The notes below the pieces were generated by a model. The model was not told the DNA's origin. It searched no databases and saw nothing but the letters and a program-made list of their open reading frames with translations. From positions 434,001 to 498,000 of the forward strand of contig NZ_PABT01000014.1 of NCBI RefSeq assembly GCF_002699205.1: a DNA stretch of 64,000 nucleotides. The letters are read 5' to 3'. This DNA is from Allomuricauda sp. GTDB lineage: Bacteria > Bacteroidota > Bacteroidia > Flavobacteriales > Flavobacteriaceae. The position numbers and the translations under genes were made by a program. How positions within the stretch are numbered: position 1 is the stretch's first letter; each line of letters opens with the position of its first letter. Positions 1 to 9,090 of the stretch are shown here, piece by piece.

Positions 1-414
1 AAACAGGGTCCCAATGAGAAACTTTTTCAACGTTATTACTCTGTAGATCCCGGTCTTCCCACCGTTATGGGCAACAATGACAGTTATGAATTTTATGAGG
101 CCATGGTTGATTATAAACAGGGTAATTACGAAGTAGCTATCGATAAATGGGAAAGGCTCTTGCTTACAAATCAGGATAGCGACACATTGAATTATTTTTT
201 AGGAAGTGCTTATTTGGCACATGGGAACACCAACAAGGCCATTATTCTTTTTGAGAACACCTTGAACTCCAACGCACCAACTTTTAGTAAAGAAGCACAT
301 TATTACATGGCTCTTGCGCTATTAAAAAACAACAATATCGAAGAAGCCATCAAACACCTGAAAATGGTTCCGGATGAAAAGAGTCAGGAGCTACTGCAAA
401 AAATCCAAGAATGA
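1..414 (+). CDS. TPR protein, 5' end outside the window
   Basis: The reading frame is open from base 1, so this is the C-terminal part of a longer gene; the first ATG inside the window (67) is probably internal. The visible part holds about two to three tetratricopeptide helix pairs (YEAMVDYKQGNYEVAIDKW, then FLGSAYLAHGNTNKAIILFE, then YYMALALLKNNNIEEAIKHL). Its TGA shares bases with the ATG of the next gene (ATGA overlap), so the two are translationally coupled. In Bacteroidota such proteins often carry an N-terminal membrane segment and sit between a sigma factor and a TPR-CHAT gene. That upstream layout is inference here because the sequence is not visible. Confidence 0.85.
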   Translation, partial: KQGPNEKLFQRYYSVDPGLPTVMGNNDSYEFYEAMVDYKQGNYEVAIDKWERLLLTNQDSDTLNYFLGSAYLAHGNTNKAIILFENTLNSNAPTFSKEAHYYMALALLKNNNIEEAIKHLKMVPDEKSQELLQKIQE

Positions 415-3400
415 AATTCACGAAGTCGCATGCGTTGGTTTCCATACTGTGCATTGTACTGTTTTGCAGGGCAAACGCACAACAAGATGATGTCTTAGAT
501 AAAATAGACAGCCTAATCGCCACCAATGACTTCGTTAACGCCCAATTGATCCTTGAAAGCGAAATGGACAATCCAAAAAGTCCATTATTGGGACAGCTGG
601 TGTATCCATTGGGGAAGATAGAATTCTTACAAAATCCGGAAACTGATTTTGAAAAGGCCTTGGACTTGTATGCCCGGATAGATTCCAGAAAATTAAGAGA
701 CACCATTGCATACGGGGCCAATTTAGGAATGGGAATCCTGTACATAGATCAAGGCACACCATCAAAAGCACAAAAATATTTAAGAGAAGCAAATAGTTTG
801 GCCAAAGAATTGGGCGATATCCATCGAATGGTCGAATCTGAATTTCGTTTAAGTGAACTTGGCCTTAATACGGGAGATTTTGCATTATTGATTGCACACA
901 CCGATAACGCTCTTGATCTAATAAAAAAAAACGACTCCGACAATTTTCCTTTAGCACCCAGAATATACAATTACAAAGGGGCCCTAATGCATTTTAATGC
1001 CAAACCTGACAGTGCCGATTACTATTTTGAAAAGGCCATCAATGCTTTGGACAAAACCGATAACGACCCAGAACAAACCGATTATCTTCCGGGTACCATC
1101 TACGGCAATTGGTTCATGGTTAAACAATCTGCAGGCAACTTTGATGAAGCCATGCGTTTCACACTAAAAACAATAAACCATTACAATGCTTTTTTGAACA
1201 AGACCAATAACCATCCCTTAACGGAAAAAGTGCACGGAAACCTCATTATCTCCTATAGAAATTTGGGAAGCCTGTATTCCGATTTGGGGGAGAAGGAAAA
1301 GGCAAAAAGAATTGCCATGTTAGGGTATAACCATGCAAAGAAATACTTCTTAAAAAACACGATACAGTATTTCGGTGCCGCCTTGATGGTTGGCGAATCA
1401 TTACTATACAATAATGACCTGGAAAAAGCGGAAATTTATCTGGAAGAAGCAAAAACCTCTTTAAACTCAATCAAAGGGGAAAATTATTCTTACCAAGCCA
1501 ACCTTTACGGAGTATTGGGAGACTTGGCTTATCAAAAAGGTAATTACCAAGAAGCCGTGGACTATTACCATAGAACGCTTCAAGCGTATAAAAACAGTAA
1601 TGGACAAGGATTCTCACAGAATGAGGTTTATGCCAATATCAACCTGGCCAAATCTTATTCAAATCTGAAGGAGTATGCTGAAGGCATTCGTACTATCAGC
1701 AAAACCCTTGCCGAGGTTATTGCCGTACATGGAATGGATAGTTATTTGGCAAATGAGGTACGAATAGCCAAAGTCAAGATAATTTTTGATCAAAAAGATT
1801 ATAAAGGCACTATTGAACTGAGCAATCAAATTTTGGACTCATACAAGAGCCGGTCGTTCAATAGTATAATTTCTGAGGAATTTTTTAGCCCAAACCAACT
1901 AAGCTTATTGCTTTATCTCACAAAGGCCCAATACGAAATCGATTCGGAAAAGACTTTTAAAAGTCTGGTCGAAGTTACCAAGGTTATAGAGAATGCGATT
2001 CAAATAATAGATCGAAAAAAATCACTGATCACAAACGAAGATGATATCAACGCTCTATTGGGGAACAGTCGGGAATTGTTTGATTTTGGCAAAAAAGTAT
2101 ATCGCAAAATATTTGATCTAACGGGGGACAAAAAGTATTTGGAAAAAATCATTGAACTTCACGAATCTTCCATATATCACCGAATTCGCACACGCCTCAA
2201 TCTAACAGACAATGAGCTTACTCCAGAAAATATCAGGGAGGAAGAAGAATTATTGAAGAAGAAAATCAATTCATTTTTTGATACGGCGGAAGAAACCCAA
2301 TTCAATGTCGAAGATTGGAAGGCCAACGTTAGGGAGTGGGACAAATACCTTTCCAAATTAAAATCTGAATATCCCAAATATTATGCATTGAGATATAGTA
2401 CTGTTTCAATATCGTTGGATCATCTGCAGAGAAGTATAGACACGTTAAGTACTGTGGTGAGGTATCTTTTTATTGGAGACGACCTCGTTGCTTTCATCAT
2501 AACCAATGACCGTATGGAGATGGTGCCATTAACATCCGGTTTATCCCTGGATTGTATTAGGACCATATCGGATTACCGAAAGACCAATTCTGAAGTCTTT
2601 GAGTGCCTCTCACAGTTATACAAAGCTCTTTGGGAACCAATTCAAAACAAAATTAAGACTGAAAATATTATCATATTTCCCGATCAAGAATTGTTTAACC
2701 TGAATTTTGAACTCCTTACTCCCGATAAAATCAATTCCTTCGAAGATTTGGTAAATAATAGTCTTTTGGCCAAACATAATATTTCATACAATTATAGTTT
2801 GCTACTGCTGGATGATAAGCGAAAGGCACTGGATTTCAAAGATGACTTTGTAGCCTACGCCCCTACTTTTGATGAAGGTATGAAGCGAGCCTATAAAATA
2901 GCCATCAACGATTCTATCAATATTGATAAAACCTACTTGACCTTATTGCCCCAACCTTTCAGCGCAGCCATTGCCGAAAGATTTTCCAAACGTTTTGGGG
3001 GTAGGTCGTTTTTAAATCAGCAAGCCTCCAAAACCATATTTAATAAAACAGCAAACGAGCACAAGATCATACATATCGGTACCCATGCGGAATCGAACAA
3101 TGTAAACCCCGAACTATCGCGATTGGTCTTTGCAAAGAACATTTCTGATTCGACAATCATTAATGATAATTACCTGTATACCTATGAGATATACAATCAA
3201 AATCTTAATTCCAAACTAGCCATCTTAACAGCTTGTGAAACAGGTAAACCGAGCTATCAACCAGGTGAGGGTATGATTTCGTTGGCCCATGCCTTCAATT
3301 ATGCTGGTAGTAAAAGTATATTGACCAGTCTCTGGCAAATTGATGAACAATCAAGTGCTGAAATTCTGGATAAGTTTTATGGATATCTTGAAAATGGTCT

Positions 3401-3662
3401 CGCTAAAGATGAGGCACTAAGAAGTGCAAAGTTGGATTATTTAAACCATGCGGAGGGCAGAACACTTCACCCACAATATTGGGCAGGTTTGATTTTAATG
3501 GGAGATACCGATCCGATTCAGCTATCACCTACGATGGATAATTACTGGATTATCATATTCCTTGGGTTAGTATTAGTAGCTATTTTTTTTATCATATGGA
3601 AAAGAAAGGCCTCCAATTCCCGTGGAACTGAAGGCCCATCAAAATTGAACAATACTAACTAA
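411..3662 (+). CDS. TPR-CHAT domain protein with signal peptide and C-terminal membrane anchor
   Basis: A 1083-residue protein with a signal peptide (cleavage near NAQQ, residue 24), many TPR units through about residue 600, and a C-terminal CHAT domain (about 680-1045), a caspase-like protease fold. The catalytic pair is visible: His892 in IHIGTHAE and Cys942 in ILTACETG, followed by the typical GEGMISLAHAF and SLWQIDE blocks. A single membrane helix (about 1047-1067) and a short basic tail end the protein, so the CHAT domain probably faces the periplasm if the signal peptide is cleaved, anchored in the inner membrane. CHAT-TPR proteins are linked to regulated proteolysis, cell death and defence in other bacteria; the substrate here is unknown. 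It overlaps the upstream TPR gene by 4 nt, and its stop overlaps the stop of the convergent lipoprotein gene. Confidence 0.9.
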   Translation: MKFTKSHALVSILCIVLFCRANAQQDDVLDKIDSLIATNDFVNAQLILESEMDNPKSPLLGQLVYPLGKIEFLQNPETDFEKALDLYARIDSRKLRDTIAYGANLGMGILYIDQGTPSKAQKYLREANSLAKELGDIHRMVESEFRLSELGLNTGDFALLIAHTDNALDLIKKNDSDNFPLAPRIYNYKGALMHFNAKPDSADYYFEKAINALDKTDNDPEQTDYLPGTIYGNWFMVKQSAGNFDEAMRFTLKTINHYNAFLNKTNNHPLTEKVHGNLIISYRNLGSLYSDLGEKEKAKRIAMLGYNHAKKYFLKNTIQYFGAALMVGESLLYNNDLEKAEIYLEEAKTSLNSIKGENYSYQANLYGVLGDLAYQKGNYQEAVDYYHRTLQAYKNSNGQGFSQNEVYANINLAKSYSNLKEYAEGIRTISKTLAEVIAVHGMDSYLANEVRIAKVKIIFDQKDYKGTIELSNQILDSYKSRSFNSIISEEFFSPNQLSLLLYLTKAQYEIDSEKTFKSLVEVTKVIENAIQIIDRKKSLITNEDDINALLGNSRELFDFGKKVYRKIFDLTGDKKYLEKIIELHESSIYHRIRTRLNLTDNELTPENIREEEELLKKKINSFFDTAEETQFNVEDWKANVREWDKYLSKLKSEYPKYYALRYSTVSISLDHLQRSIDTLSTVVRYLFIGDDLVAFIITNDRMEMVPLTSGLSLDCIRTISDYRKTNSEVFECLSQLYKALWEPIQNKIKTENIIIFPDQELFNLNFELLTPDKINSFEDLVNNSLLAKHNISYNYSLLLLDDKRKALDFKDDFVAYAPTFDEGMKRAYKIAINDSINIDKTYLTLLPQPFSAAIAERFSKRFGGRSFLNQQASKTIFNKTANEHKIIHIGTHAESNNVNPELSRLVFAKNISDSTIINDNYLYTYEIYNQNLNSKLAILTACETGKPSYQPGEGMISLAHAFNYAGSKSILTSLWQIDEQSSAEILDKFYGYLENGLAKDEALRSAKLDYLNHAEGRTLHPQYWAGLILMGDTDPIQLSPTMDNYWIIIFLGLVLVAIFFIIWKRKASNSRGTEGPSKLNNTN

Positions 3663-4438
3663 CCCTCATGTCTCACGTTGGGGTCGTTATCATCTGGATC
3701 AAGATGTGCCGGGCTGCCATCCCCATCATTATCTATAAAGCCCCCGCCATCAGGCCGAACGTATAGTTGAAAATTAAACGGTAAAAAGGTATCCAAAGTT
3801 CGTTCATCAAACTCCACAGAGGGAGCTGCAGAAATTTGAATAGCGGAGTTTACCGTTCCCAAGCCCGGAACAAGTGTGGAACGTACCCATACAATGCCTG
3901 TAAATTCCCCAAATTGAATGACCCTACCATTGAAATTGACCAATAAACTTTCAAAATTTTGACTCTCATTACGGGAGCATATAGGTTCAAAGCCATTATT
4001 CGGGTCATAACCGACCTCGGCAAACATCGTATTGATTTCTTGGGCGATAATTTGATTGAAATCAGAAATACCAACAAGGCTTACATTGGGAATCCAACGA
4101 AAAAAAACCCTATTATCAAGTCGTTTTATATCAATCCCAATCGGAAAGTTTTGAGCATCCCTTACACCAGTTCCCGTATAACCCTCCGGATATTCGAGAC
4201 TTAAAAGAGGCTGTTCAATAAATGAAACGCGACCGGCCGGATTTTTAATGATGGGAACTTCATTCAAGGGCAAGAAAATGCCATTGGCCATATTCCAATA
4301 AGCAGCACCCGGTCCTGAATAATCAGTGCAAAATTGGGCTTGTACATTTTGTAAACTGTCAGTCGTAGCATCATCTTTGCTACAACCTAGCACTCCTACG
4401 AAAATCAGCGCAATGCTGACGTATTTTATTTTTTTCAT
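3659..4438 (-). CDS. Hypothetical lipoprotein with acidic Asp-rich C-terminus
   Basis: A 259-residue protein with a lipoprotein signal (IFVGVLGCSKDD, lipid Cys19). The body matches no family I recognise. The end, DNDGDGSPAHLDPDDNDPNV, is the Asp/Asn repeat typical of calcium-binding thrombospondin type 3 or dockerin-like loops. It is convergent with the CHAT gene: the two stop codons share the bases CTAA (3659-3662). It is probably an outer-membrane lipoprotein; no catalytic motif was seen. Confidence 0.8.
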   Translation of the reverse strand: MKKIKYVSIALIFVGVLGCSKDDATTDSLQNVQAQFCTDYSGPGAAYWNMANGIFLPLNEVPIIKNPAGRVSFIEQPLLSLEYPEGYTGTGVRDAQNFPIGIDIKRLDNRVFFRWIPNVSLVGISDFNQIIAQEINTMFAEVGYDPNNGFEPICSRNESQNFESLLVNFNGRVIQFGEFTGIVWVRSTLVPGLGTVNSAIQISAAPSVEFDERTLDTFLPFNFQLYVRPDGGGFIDNDGDGSPAHLDPDDNDPNVRHEG

Positions 4439-4756
4439 GATGGTTATTTTCCTCTTTATCGGAATAAAGGGAAAATGTCATCAATAATTTTTCGTCAAGC
4501 TTTTCACGCGCTTTTCTTTAAAGGTATTCAAGAAACATTACTAAGCATTTTCGATTCCGCTTAGTTCAAAGTGGTGTGCAAGGCTGTTCACTGGCGCTGT
4601 CTGAGGTAGTCTGTATTTTTAAAGTTATCGGTCAATGGTGTCCTGTTCACAACGGCTAAAATAGTACATTCGTACCTCCTTTAACCCGGTAAGACGCTCT
4701 TCTAACGGGAAGTTGTTCCATTCAGCGGTATTTGTACAATGGACTTTTATATTCCT
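4439..4756. other. Intergenic region, no gene supported
   Basis: This 318-bp stretch must hold the promoter of the leftward lipoprotein gene, but I found no clear TAnnTTTG box. On the minus strand, the frame of the EamA transporter stays open for 43 codons after its stop (4757 down to the next stop at 4625-4627) and reads protein-like, without a start codon at its beginning. It may be a gene relic or chance. No strong terminator was seen. Confidence 0.5.
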
Positions 4757-5650
4757 TTAGGACGGTTGTACTTTTTTGTCCTTTTTTGAAAGGATAAGTA
4801 TCGTAAACACGATACAAATACCGCCTAACATATCCACCCACAAAAAATCCGTTCGAAGCCAAACCACCGTGAGCAACACCACGACCAAGGGTTCCGTAGT
4901 GGCCAATAAACTTGTTTTTTGGGCCCCGATCAATTTGGTGGCACTGGAATAAAAATAAAAGGCCGCAAAGGAGCCCAATAGCACAATGAAGGCCATTCCG
5001 TATAACGTTTCCCTATCCAAGGCGCTTTTAACCTCCCATGGGGCCCTTACAAACCCCATAACAATTCCCCCAACAAACATACCCCATCCGATGACGACCG
5101 CCGAGTCGTATTTTTGTAACAAGTTCTTGGGTTGTACGGTGTATATAGCCATGGTAAGGGCCGAGGACAGTCCTAAAAACAAGGCCAAAGGCGTAATGGA
5201 CAAAGTGGAGACATTACCATGGGTCACCAGTAAAAATACGCCGACCATGGCCAATAGAATGGCCGTTATTTCATTTTTAAGAGGTATTTTTTTGTTTCGC
5301 ACCACAAAATAAAGGGTGATCATAATTGGCGCCAAATACTGTAATATGGTGGCGGTGGCCGCATTGGATTGTTCTATGGCGGCGAAGTAGGTATATTGAA
5401 CCCCCAATACCCCTAAAAGACCGAATACAACAAGTTGCAAGGTATCTTTGCGGGTACTCCAAATAGAAAAAATTGGCACTTTCCTATAAAGGGCAAGGGC
5501 CAAAAGCAAGATTCCGGAAACGAGGAGTCGTATCGTGATCAACCAAGCTACGTCCATGTTCTTTTCTTGAAACAAAAACTGGCCAAGGGCGCCTGTAATA
5601 CCCCAGAGAAACGCGGCGGTAATTCCCAATACAAATCCTTTTCTATGCAT
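4757..5650 (-). CDS. EamA/DMT-family transporter
   Basis: A 297-residue inner-membrane protein with about ten hydrophobic helices in two EamA repeats (first from GFVLGITAAFLWGITGALGQ, second from PLALFLGLSSALTMAIYTVQP). The family exports amino acids, metabolites or drugs; the substrate cannot be read from sequence. I chose the ATG at 5650 (MHRKGFV) over the upstream ATG at 5671, because a TAAGTTTG box on the minus strand at 5676-5669 would place transcription start near 5662, downstream of the first ATG. It diverges from an Lrp/AsnC regulator, a common arrangement for amino-acid exporters, so an amino-acid substrate is a fair inference. Confidence 0.88.
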   Translation of the reverse strand: MHRKGFVLGITAAFLWGITGALGQFLFQEKNMDVAWLITIRLLVSGILLLALALYRKVPIFSIWSTRKDTLQLVVFGLLGVLGVQYTYFAAIEQSNAATATILQYLAPIMITLYFVVRNKKIPLKNEITAILLAMVGVFLLVTHGNVSTLSITPLALFLGLSSALTMAIYTVQPKNLLQKYDSAVVIGWGMFVGGIVMGFVRAPWEVKSALDRETLYGMAFIVLLGSFAAFYFYSSATKLIGAQKTSLLATTEPLVVVLLTVVWLRTDFLWVDMLGGICIVFTILILSKKDKKVQPS

Positions 5651-5668
5651 GTTATTTGGTTTAGGACG

Positions 5669-5676
5669 CAAACTTA
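5669..5676 (-). promoter_or_regulatory. Putative -7 box (TAAGTTTG) of the EamA transporter gene
   Basis: It matches the Bacteroidota TAnnTTTG element and lies 19 bp upstream of the chosen ATG. No matching -33 TTTG is present at the usual spacing, so activation by the divergent Lrp protein is possible. Confidence 0.45.
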
Positions 5677-5737
5677 TTGCATTTAAGGGTGACTTTTTGC
5701 TTATATTTAGACTCCTATTTGCAATTTTGTTTCGTGT

Positions 5738-6199
5738 ATGGATAATTTGGATATTAAGATTTTACAGATCTTGCAGAAGAACAATCTCGTGCCACAGCGG
5801 GATATCGGCGAGACCATTGGTCTTTCGGCCCCGGCGGTACAGCGGCGTATAAAACGGATGCGGGAGACGGGCATTATCAAAAAGGATGTATCCGTTATCG
5901 ATAAGGATGCCATTGGCAGTTATGTGACCATTCTTGTCGAGGTGTTCTTGGATCGTGAAAACAAGGGGGCTACCCAATCCATTAGAAAGGAGTTGGAATC
6001 CGTTCCGGAGGTGCAACAGTGCTTTTATGTTAGTGGGGAATCTGATTTTTTCCTCATTGTGGTAGTTCCTTCCATGAAGGCCTACGAAATGCTCACAAGA
6101 AGGATTTTTCTGGAGAATGAGAACATTCGACGTTTCCGTACCATTGTTGCCATGGATACCATTAAAAGCTCTTTGGAAATACCCTTGGAGCCCATTTGA
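5738..6199 (+). CDS. Lrp/AsnC-family transcriptional regulator
   Basis: A 153-residue protein with an N-terminal winged helix-turn-helix (about residues 1-60: LDIKILQILQKNN, then GLSAPAVQRRIKRMRETGII) and a C-terminal RAM/ligand-binding alpha-beta domain (about 65-145, with GESDFFLIVVV). Family members form octamers and sense amino acids. It diverges from the EamA transporter with an 87-bp gap to that gene's chosen start, so local control of the transporter is likely. Confidence 0.92.
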   Translation: MDNLDIKILQILQKNNLVPQRDIGETIGLSAPAVQRRIKRMRETGIIKKDVSVIDKDAIGSYVTILVEVFLDRENKGATQSIRKELESVPEVQQCFYVSGESDFFLIVVVPSMKAYEMLTRRIFLENENIRRFRTIVAMDTIKSSLEIPLEPI

Positions 6200-6260
6200 T
6201 GGTTAAATCGGAAAGCTGTTTCATCGCTTGCTTATCCCTTGGTCATATCACACTTCCCGT

Positions 6261-6281
6261 AGTCCGTTTTTACACCGGACT
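6261..6281 (+). terminator. Possible weak terminator after the Lrp gene
   Basis: Arms AGTCCG (6261-6266) and CGGACT (6276-6281) form a 6-bp stem, followed by a pyrimidine-rich stretch. The stem is short, so support is modest. Confidence 0.35.
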
Positions 6282-6367
6282 CTTTCCTTTGCCTAGTGTC
6301 AATAAACAATAGGTTTCTCGGCCTTTCCCCAATTTACCTTGTTTAAAACGGGAGGTAATCGGTTTAT

Positions 6368-7693
6368 TTACTTGCCCTGATTGTTTTTATTACATTTTTC
6401 TTTGTCCTTGTTCAGGATGTCCGTTTTTATAAAATCGTTTTTTAAAACGGGACTCCATTTAAAATCGGTGGTTTCCGAAACGGTAAAATTTTTCCCAGGG
6501 TCGGTGGACAATAGGGTTTCGGTGAAATCGTCCTCCATTTTTTTGAGCTTGTCCAAGTCGCAGGCCGGCAGTTCCCCTTTTACGGCAAGGGCTCCCAGTT
6601 TATCTATTTCTTTGGGTTTCACCCCTTTGTTCATCCGTACGGTTACGGCCTTTTTCGTATCCATACGCTGCAGGGTAAACAGGCCGTCGATATCCTTGGA
6701 GACATAAAAGGTGTTGAACTGATACCTTGCTCCCGTGGTATATATGGCTACATCGGTCAGGCAAGGCGATGGTTGGCTTACGATACGGGTATTGGTACGG
6801 TCTATGAGTCCGTCGGGATACAGTTCGTTCAGGGCCTCTTGCAGGGCAAGATGGCCCACTACCAAGCCGTCGCAAAGGTGGCCGTGAAATTTTACGAGGT
6901 CGTCGAGGTCTATGTTTTGGATATGGCCCATACGGCCTTTGGAGAAATCGGTATCATTGACACGCATTCCCGTTTTTACACGGTTATTTTTTTTCGGCAA
7001 ATAGATTTTGAACGATCGGTCGCCCGAGGTAATTTTATACAAATGGCCCATAAAGGTTTGGTCGTCCTTTAAATAATGGACGTGCACAAAGCTTTTGGAA
7101 CCTGTAAAAACCCCCTGGTGTTGTTCCGAATAAAATCCGATCAATTGCCCCTTCTCGTTTTTGGAAATGAATTTTTGGGACTTTACATCGGGTTTGTAAC
7201 CTTCCACTTCCGGATTTCTAGGGGTAACGATATGAACTGTGAGCTGGTCAAATTCCCCTGCAACCTTAAATGCAAAAGGTTCCTTCAGGTCATAGCCCTT
7301 TTCTTTGGCAAGGGTAGCTACTTTATACTGAATGTCCTCAACGCTGTTCAGTGGTCCGTCAATATTGAACACCTCCCATTCGGGCACATTGCTATACACA
7401 AAAAAAGGGGAACGGATATCCCAACTCTGACCCACAACGGCTTTTCCATCCTCAAAGGCCGAGGCATGGAAGGGTATACCGTCCACAACGGTTATTTCAC
7501 CCTTCATACGGTCATAAGGTCCCATGCCGTACAGGTGCGATTTCTGGGGAAGGGTATCCAGCCAGACCTTAAGGTCGTAGGTGTTGCCCATATCCTTCAT
7601 TGCCCCAACAGCGTGCACGGTTGGCACGGTCTGTCCTAAGAAGGACTGCGATGTGAAAATGAGGATCAATAGAGCAGGAATTAATTTTTTCAT
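6368..7693 (-). CDS. Secreted acetolactate-decarboxylase-like / FmdE fusion protein
   Basis: A 441-residue protein with a signal peptide (cleavage near LGQT, residue 21) and two domains. Residues about 25-235 resemble alpha-acetolactate decarboxylase: a MKGEITVVDG block (Glu66) and HVHYLKDDQTFMGH, in which His204, His206 and His217 reproduce the HxH-x10-H zinc motif. Residues about 262-400 are an FmdE domain with the signature KFHGHLCDGLVVGH (His270, His272, Cys274) and a further Cys311. FmdE is named for formylmethanofuran dehydrogenase operons but also occurs outside methanogenesis as a metal-binding module. The gene is the last of an ArsR-controlled operon, 12 bp after the permease gene. 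A periplasmic metal-dependent role is inferred; the substrate is unknown. Confidence 0.82.
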   Translation of the reverse strand: MKKLIPALLILIFTSQSFLGQTVPTVHAVGAMKDMGNTYDLKVWLDTLPQKSHLYGMGPYDRMKGEITVVDGIPFHASAFEDGKAVVGQSWDIRSPFFVYSNVPEWEVFNIDGPLNSVEDIQYKVATLAKEKGYDLKEPFAFKVAGEFDQLTVHIVTPRNPEVEGYKPDVKSQKFISKNEKGQLIGFYSEQHQGVFTGSKSFVHVHYLKDDQTFMGHLYKITSGDRSFKIYLPKKNNRVKTGMRVNDTDFSKGRMGHIQNIDLDDLVKFHGHLCDGLVVGHLALQEALNELYPDGLIDRTNTRIVSQPSPCLTDVAIYTTGARYQFNTFYVSKDIDGLFTLQRMDTKKAVTVRMNKGVKPKEIDKLGALAVKGELPACDLDKLKKMEDDFTETLLSTDPGKNFTVSETTDFKWSPVLKNDFIKTDILNKDKEKCNKNNQGK

Positions 7694-7705
7694 AGATGAT
7701 AGGAA

Positions 7706-8680
7706 TTAAAGAATGAGGTTAAAGAGATATCCTGATAGGATGATGCACAGGGTTACGACTCCAAAGAAAATAGCGATCAATTTTAGTGACATCACCTTTT
7801 TGAGCAAGGTAGCTTCGGGAATGGAGAGGCCTACCGTTGCCATCATAAAAGCAATAGCGGTACCTAGGGGAACCCCTTTGGCCACAAAGACCTGGATGAT
7901 GGGGACAATGCCGGCGGCATTGGCGTACATGGGCACGGCCACCAGCACGGAAAGGGGCACGGTCCACCATTGGCCACCGCCCAAATACTGGTTAAAAAAG
8001 TTCTCGGGAACATAACCGTGCATGGCGGCGCCAATGGCGATACCTATAATCACATACAACAGCACTCCCTTGACAATATCCCAGGCGCCCCGGGTAATCT
8101 CGGGCAAACGATCGCGAAAGGTTCGTTTCTCCCCTTGGAATTCGGCTTGTTGCATTTTGTTCTCAAGAATTTCCTTTACCCAATCGGATAGTAAATGTTC
8201 CAATTTCAATTTGCCCAAGAGCCATCCCCCGAGGGAGCCTAAAAGAATTCCGGAAAGGGCATAGATCAAGGTGGCCTTTGCCCCGAACATCCCCAAAAAC
8301 ATGGCTACGGCCACTTCGTTGACCAACGGCGAGGTAATCAAAAAAGCAAAGGTGACCCCCAAGGGAATGCCCCCTTGTACAAAGCCGATAAAAAGAGGCA
8401 CGGACGAACAGGAACAAAAAGGGGTGATGGCCCCAAAAATGGAGGCAAAAAAGTACTCCAACCCATAGAGTTTTTTCTTGTTCAGATAATCTTTTAGACG
8501 TTCAATAGGGAAGTAGGCGTTCACTATCCCCATGATAAAAACGATAAAGAATAGGAGGATGAGAATTTTCAGGGTGTCGAAGACAAAGAAATTCAAGGCC
8601 GTACCCAGATGGGTATCCGCTCCTATTCCAAACACCGAATAGATCAACCAATCGGCAAAATGTTGCAGCCAATCAAACAT
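7706..8680 (-). CDS. Permease of the ArsP / SO_0444 (DUF318) type
   Basis: A 324-residue inner-membrane protein with about eight helices. The signature GAITPFCSCSSVPLFIGFV, with its Cys-Ser-Cys, is the family hallmark; in ArsP the cysteines bind trivalent organoarsenicals. Two half repeats are visible (FVQGGIPLGVTFAFLITSPL and FVAKGVPLGTAIAFMMATVG). It overlaps the OsmC gene by 8 bp. The ArsR regulator and CxxC protein in the same operon suggest efflux of a soft metal or metalloid, or of a thiol-reactive compound. The exact substrate is inference. Confidence 0.9.
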   Translation of the reverse strand: MFDWLQHFADWLIYSVFGIGADTHLGTALNFFVFDTLKILILLFFIVFIMGIVNAYFPIERLKDYLNKKKLYGLEYFFASIFGAITPFCSCSSVPLFIGFVQGGIPLGVTFAFLITSPLVNEVAVAMFLGMFGAKATLIYALSGILLGSLGGWLLGKLKLEHLLSDWVKEILENKMQQAEFQGEKRTFRDRLPEITRGAWDIVKGVLLYVIIGIAIGAAMHGYVPENFFNQYLGGGQWWTVPLSVLVAVPMYANAAGIVPIIQVFVAKGVPLGTAIAFMMATVGLSIPEATLLKKVMSLKLIAIFFGVVTLCIILSGYLFNLIL

Positions 8681-9080
8681 TGGGAACGGTTTTTATGGTC
8701 CCCGAAATGGAACATGATCGTTTTACGGTATTGTAAATGGTGCCGAACTTTTCGATGTTCTTTTTCAATAGGGCCGTGTTCAACTTGTCATCATCGCTGT
8801 ATATCGTTAGGTTGTATTCGATGGCATCCATTCTAGGAGGACTTTCAAGACGCGTGGCCTTTACCTCTAGCGTAGTTTTGGTATAGGAGAATCGCATCAT
8901 GGCCGAAAAACGCTCCACGTTTTTTAGCATACAGGCGGCAAAGGACCCCAAGAACAACTCGGCCGGATTGGGCAGGCTGTCCGCGGTTTTCTGTGTCGTT
9001 CCAAACGCGATGTTCGATTCCTTTATATGGATCTTGGCATCGTCATTTGCGACCGAGGAAGCTTTGATTTGATAATCCAT
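8673..9080 (-). CDS. OsmC/Ohr-family protein
   Basis: A 135-residue protein with the OsmC-like fold. It keeps PAELFLGSFAACMLKNVERF, with the conserved cysteine on the central helix, and a C-terminal KRSCSISGT with the second cysteine. OsmC/Ohr proteins reduce organic hydroperoxides through such a Cys pair. It is cytoplasmic. It lies in the ArsR operon, 10 bp after the small redox protein gene and overlapping the permease gene, which suggests handling of reactive or thiol-modifying compounds. Confidence 0.88.
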   Translation of the reverse strand: MDYQIKASSVANDDAKIHIKESNIAFGTTQKTADSLPNPAELFLGSFAACMLKNVERFSAMMRFSYTKTTLEVKATRLESPPRMDAIEYNLTIYSDDDKLNTALLKKNIEKFGTIYNTVKRSCSISGTIKTVPNV

Positions 9081-9090
9081 AATACCGGGT

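Noticed and set aside
3659-3662. Convergent genes sharing stop bases (also at 48204-48207)
   Set aside because: CTAA/CTAG overlaps of stop codons are common in compact bacterial genomes and need no special explanation.
4625-4759. 43-codon open frame after the EamA transporter stop that reads protein-like
   Set aside because: It has no start codon at its beginning and an open stretch of this length is common by chance; it is kept only as a remark.
7076-7639. Long plus-strand frame (187 codons) opposite the FmdE fusion gene
   Set aside because: It mirrors the real gene on the other strand and shows no family features; a shadow. The same holds for the 203-codon frame at 12822-13433 and the 220-codon frame at 61975-62637.
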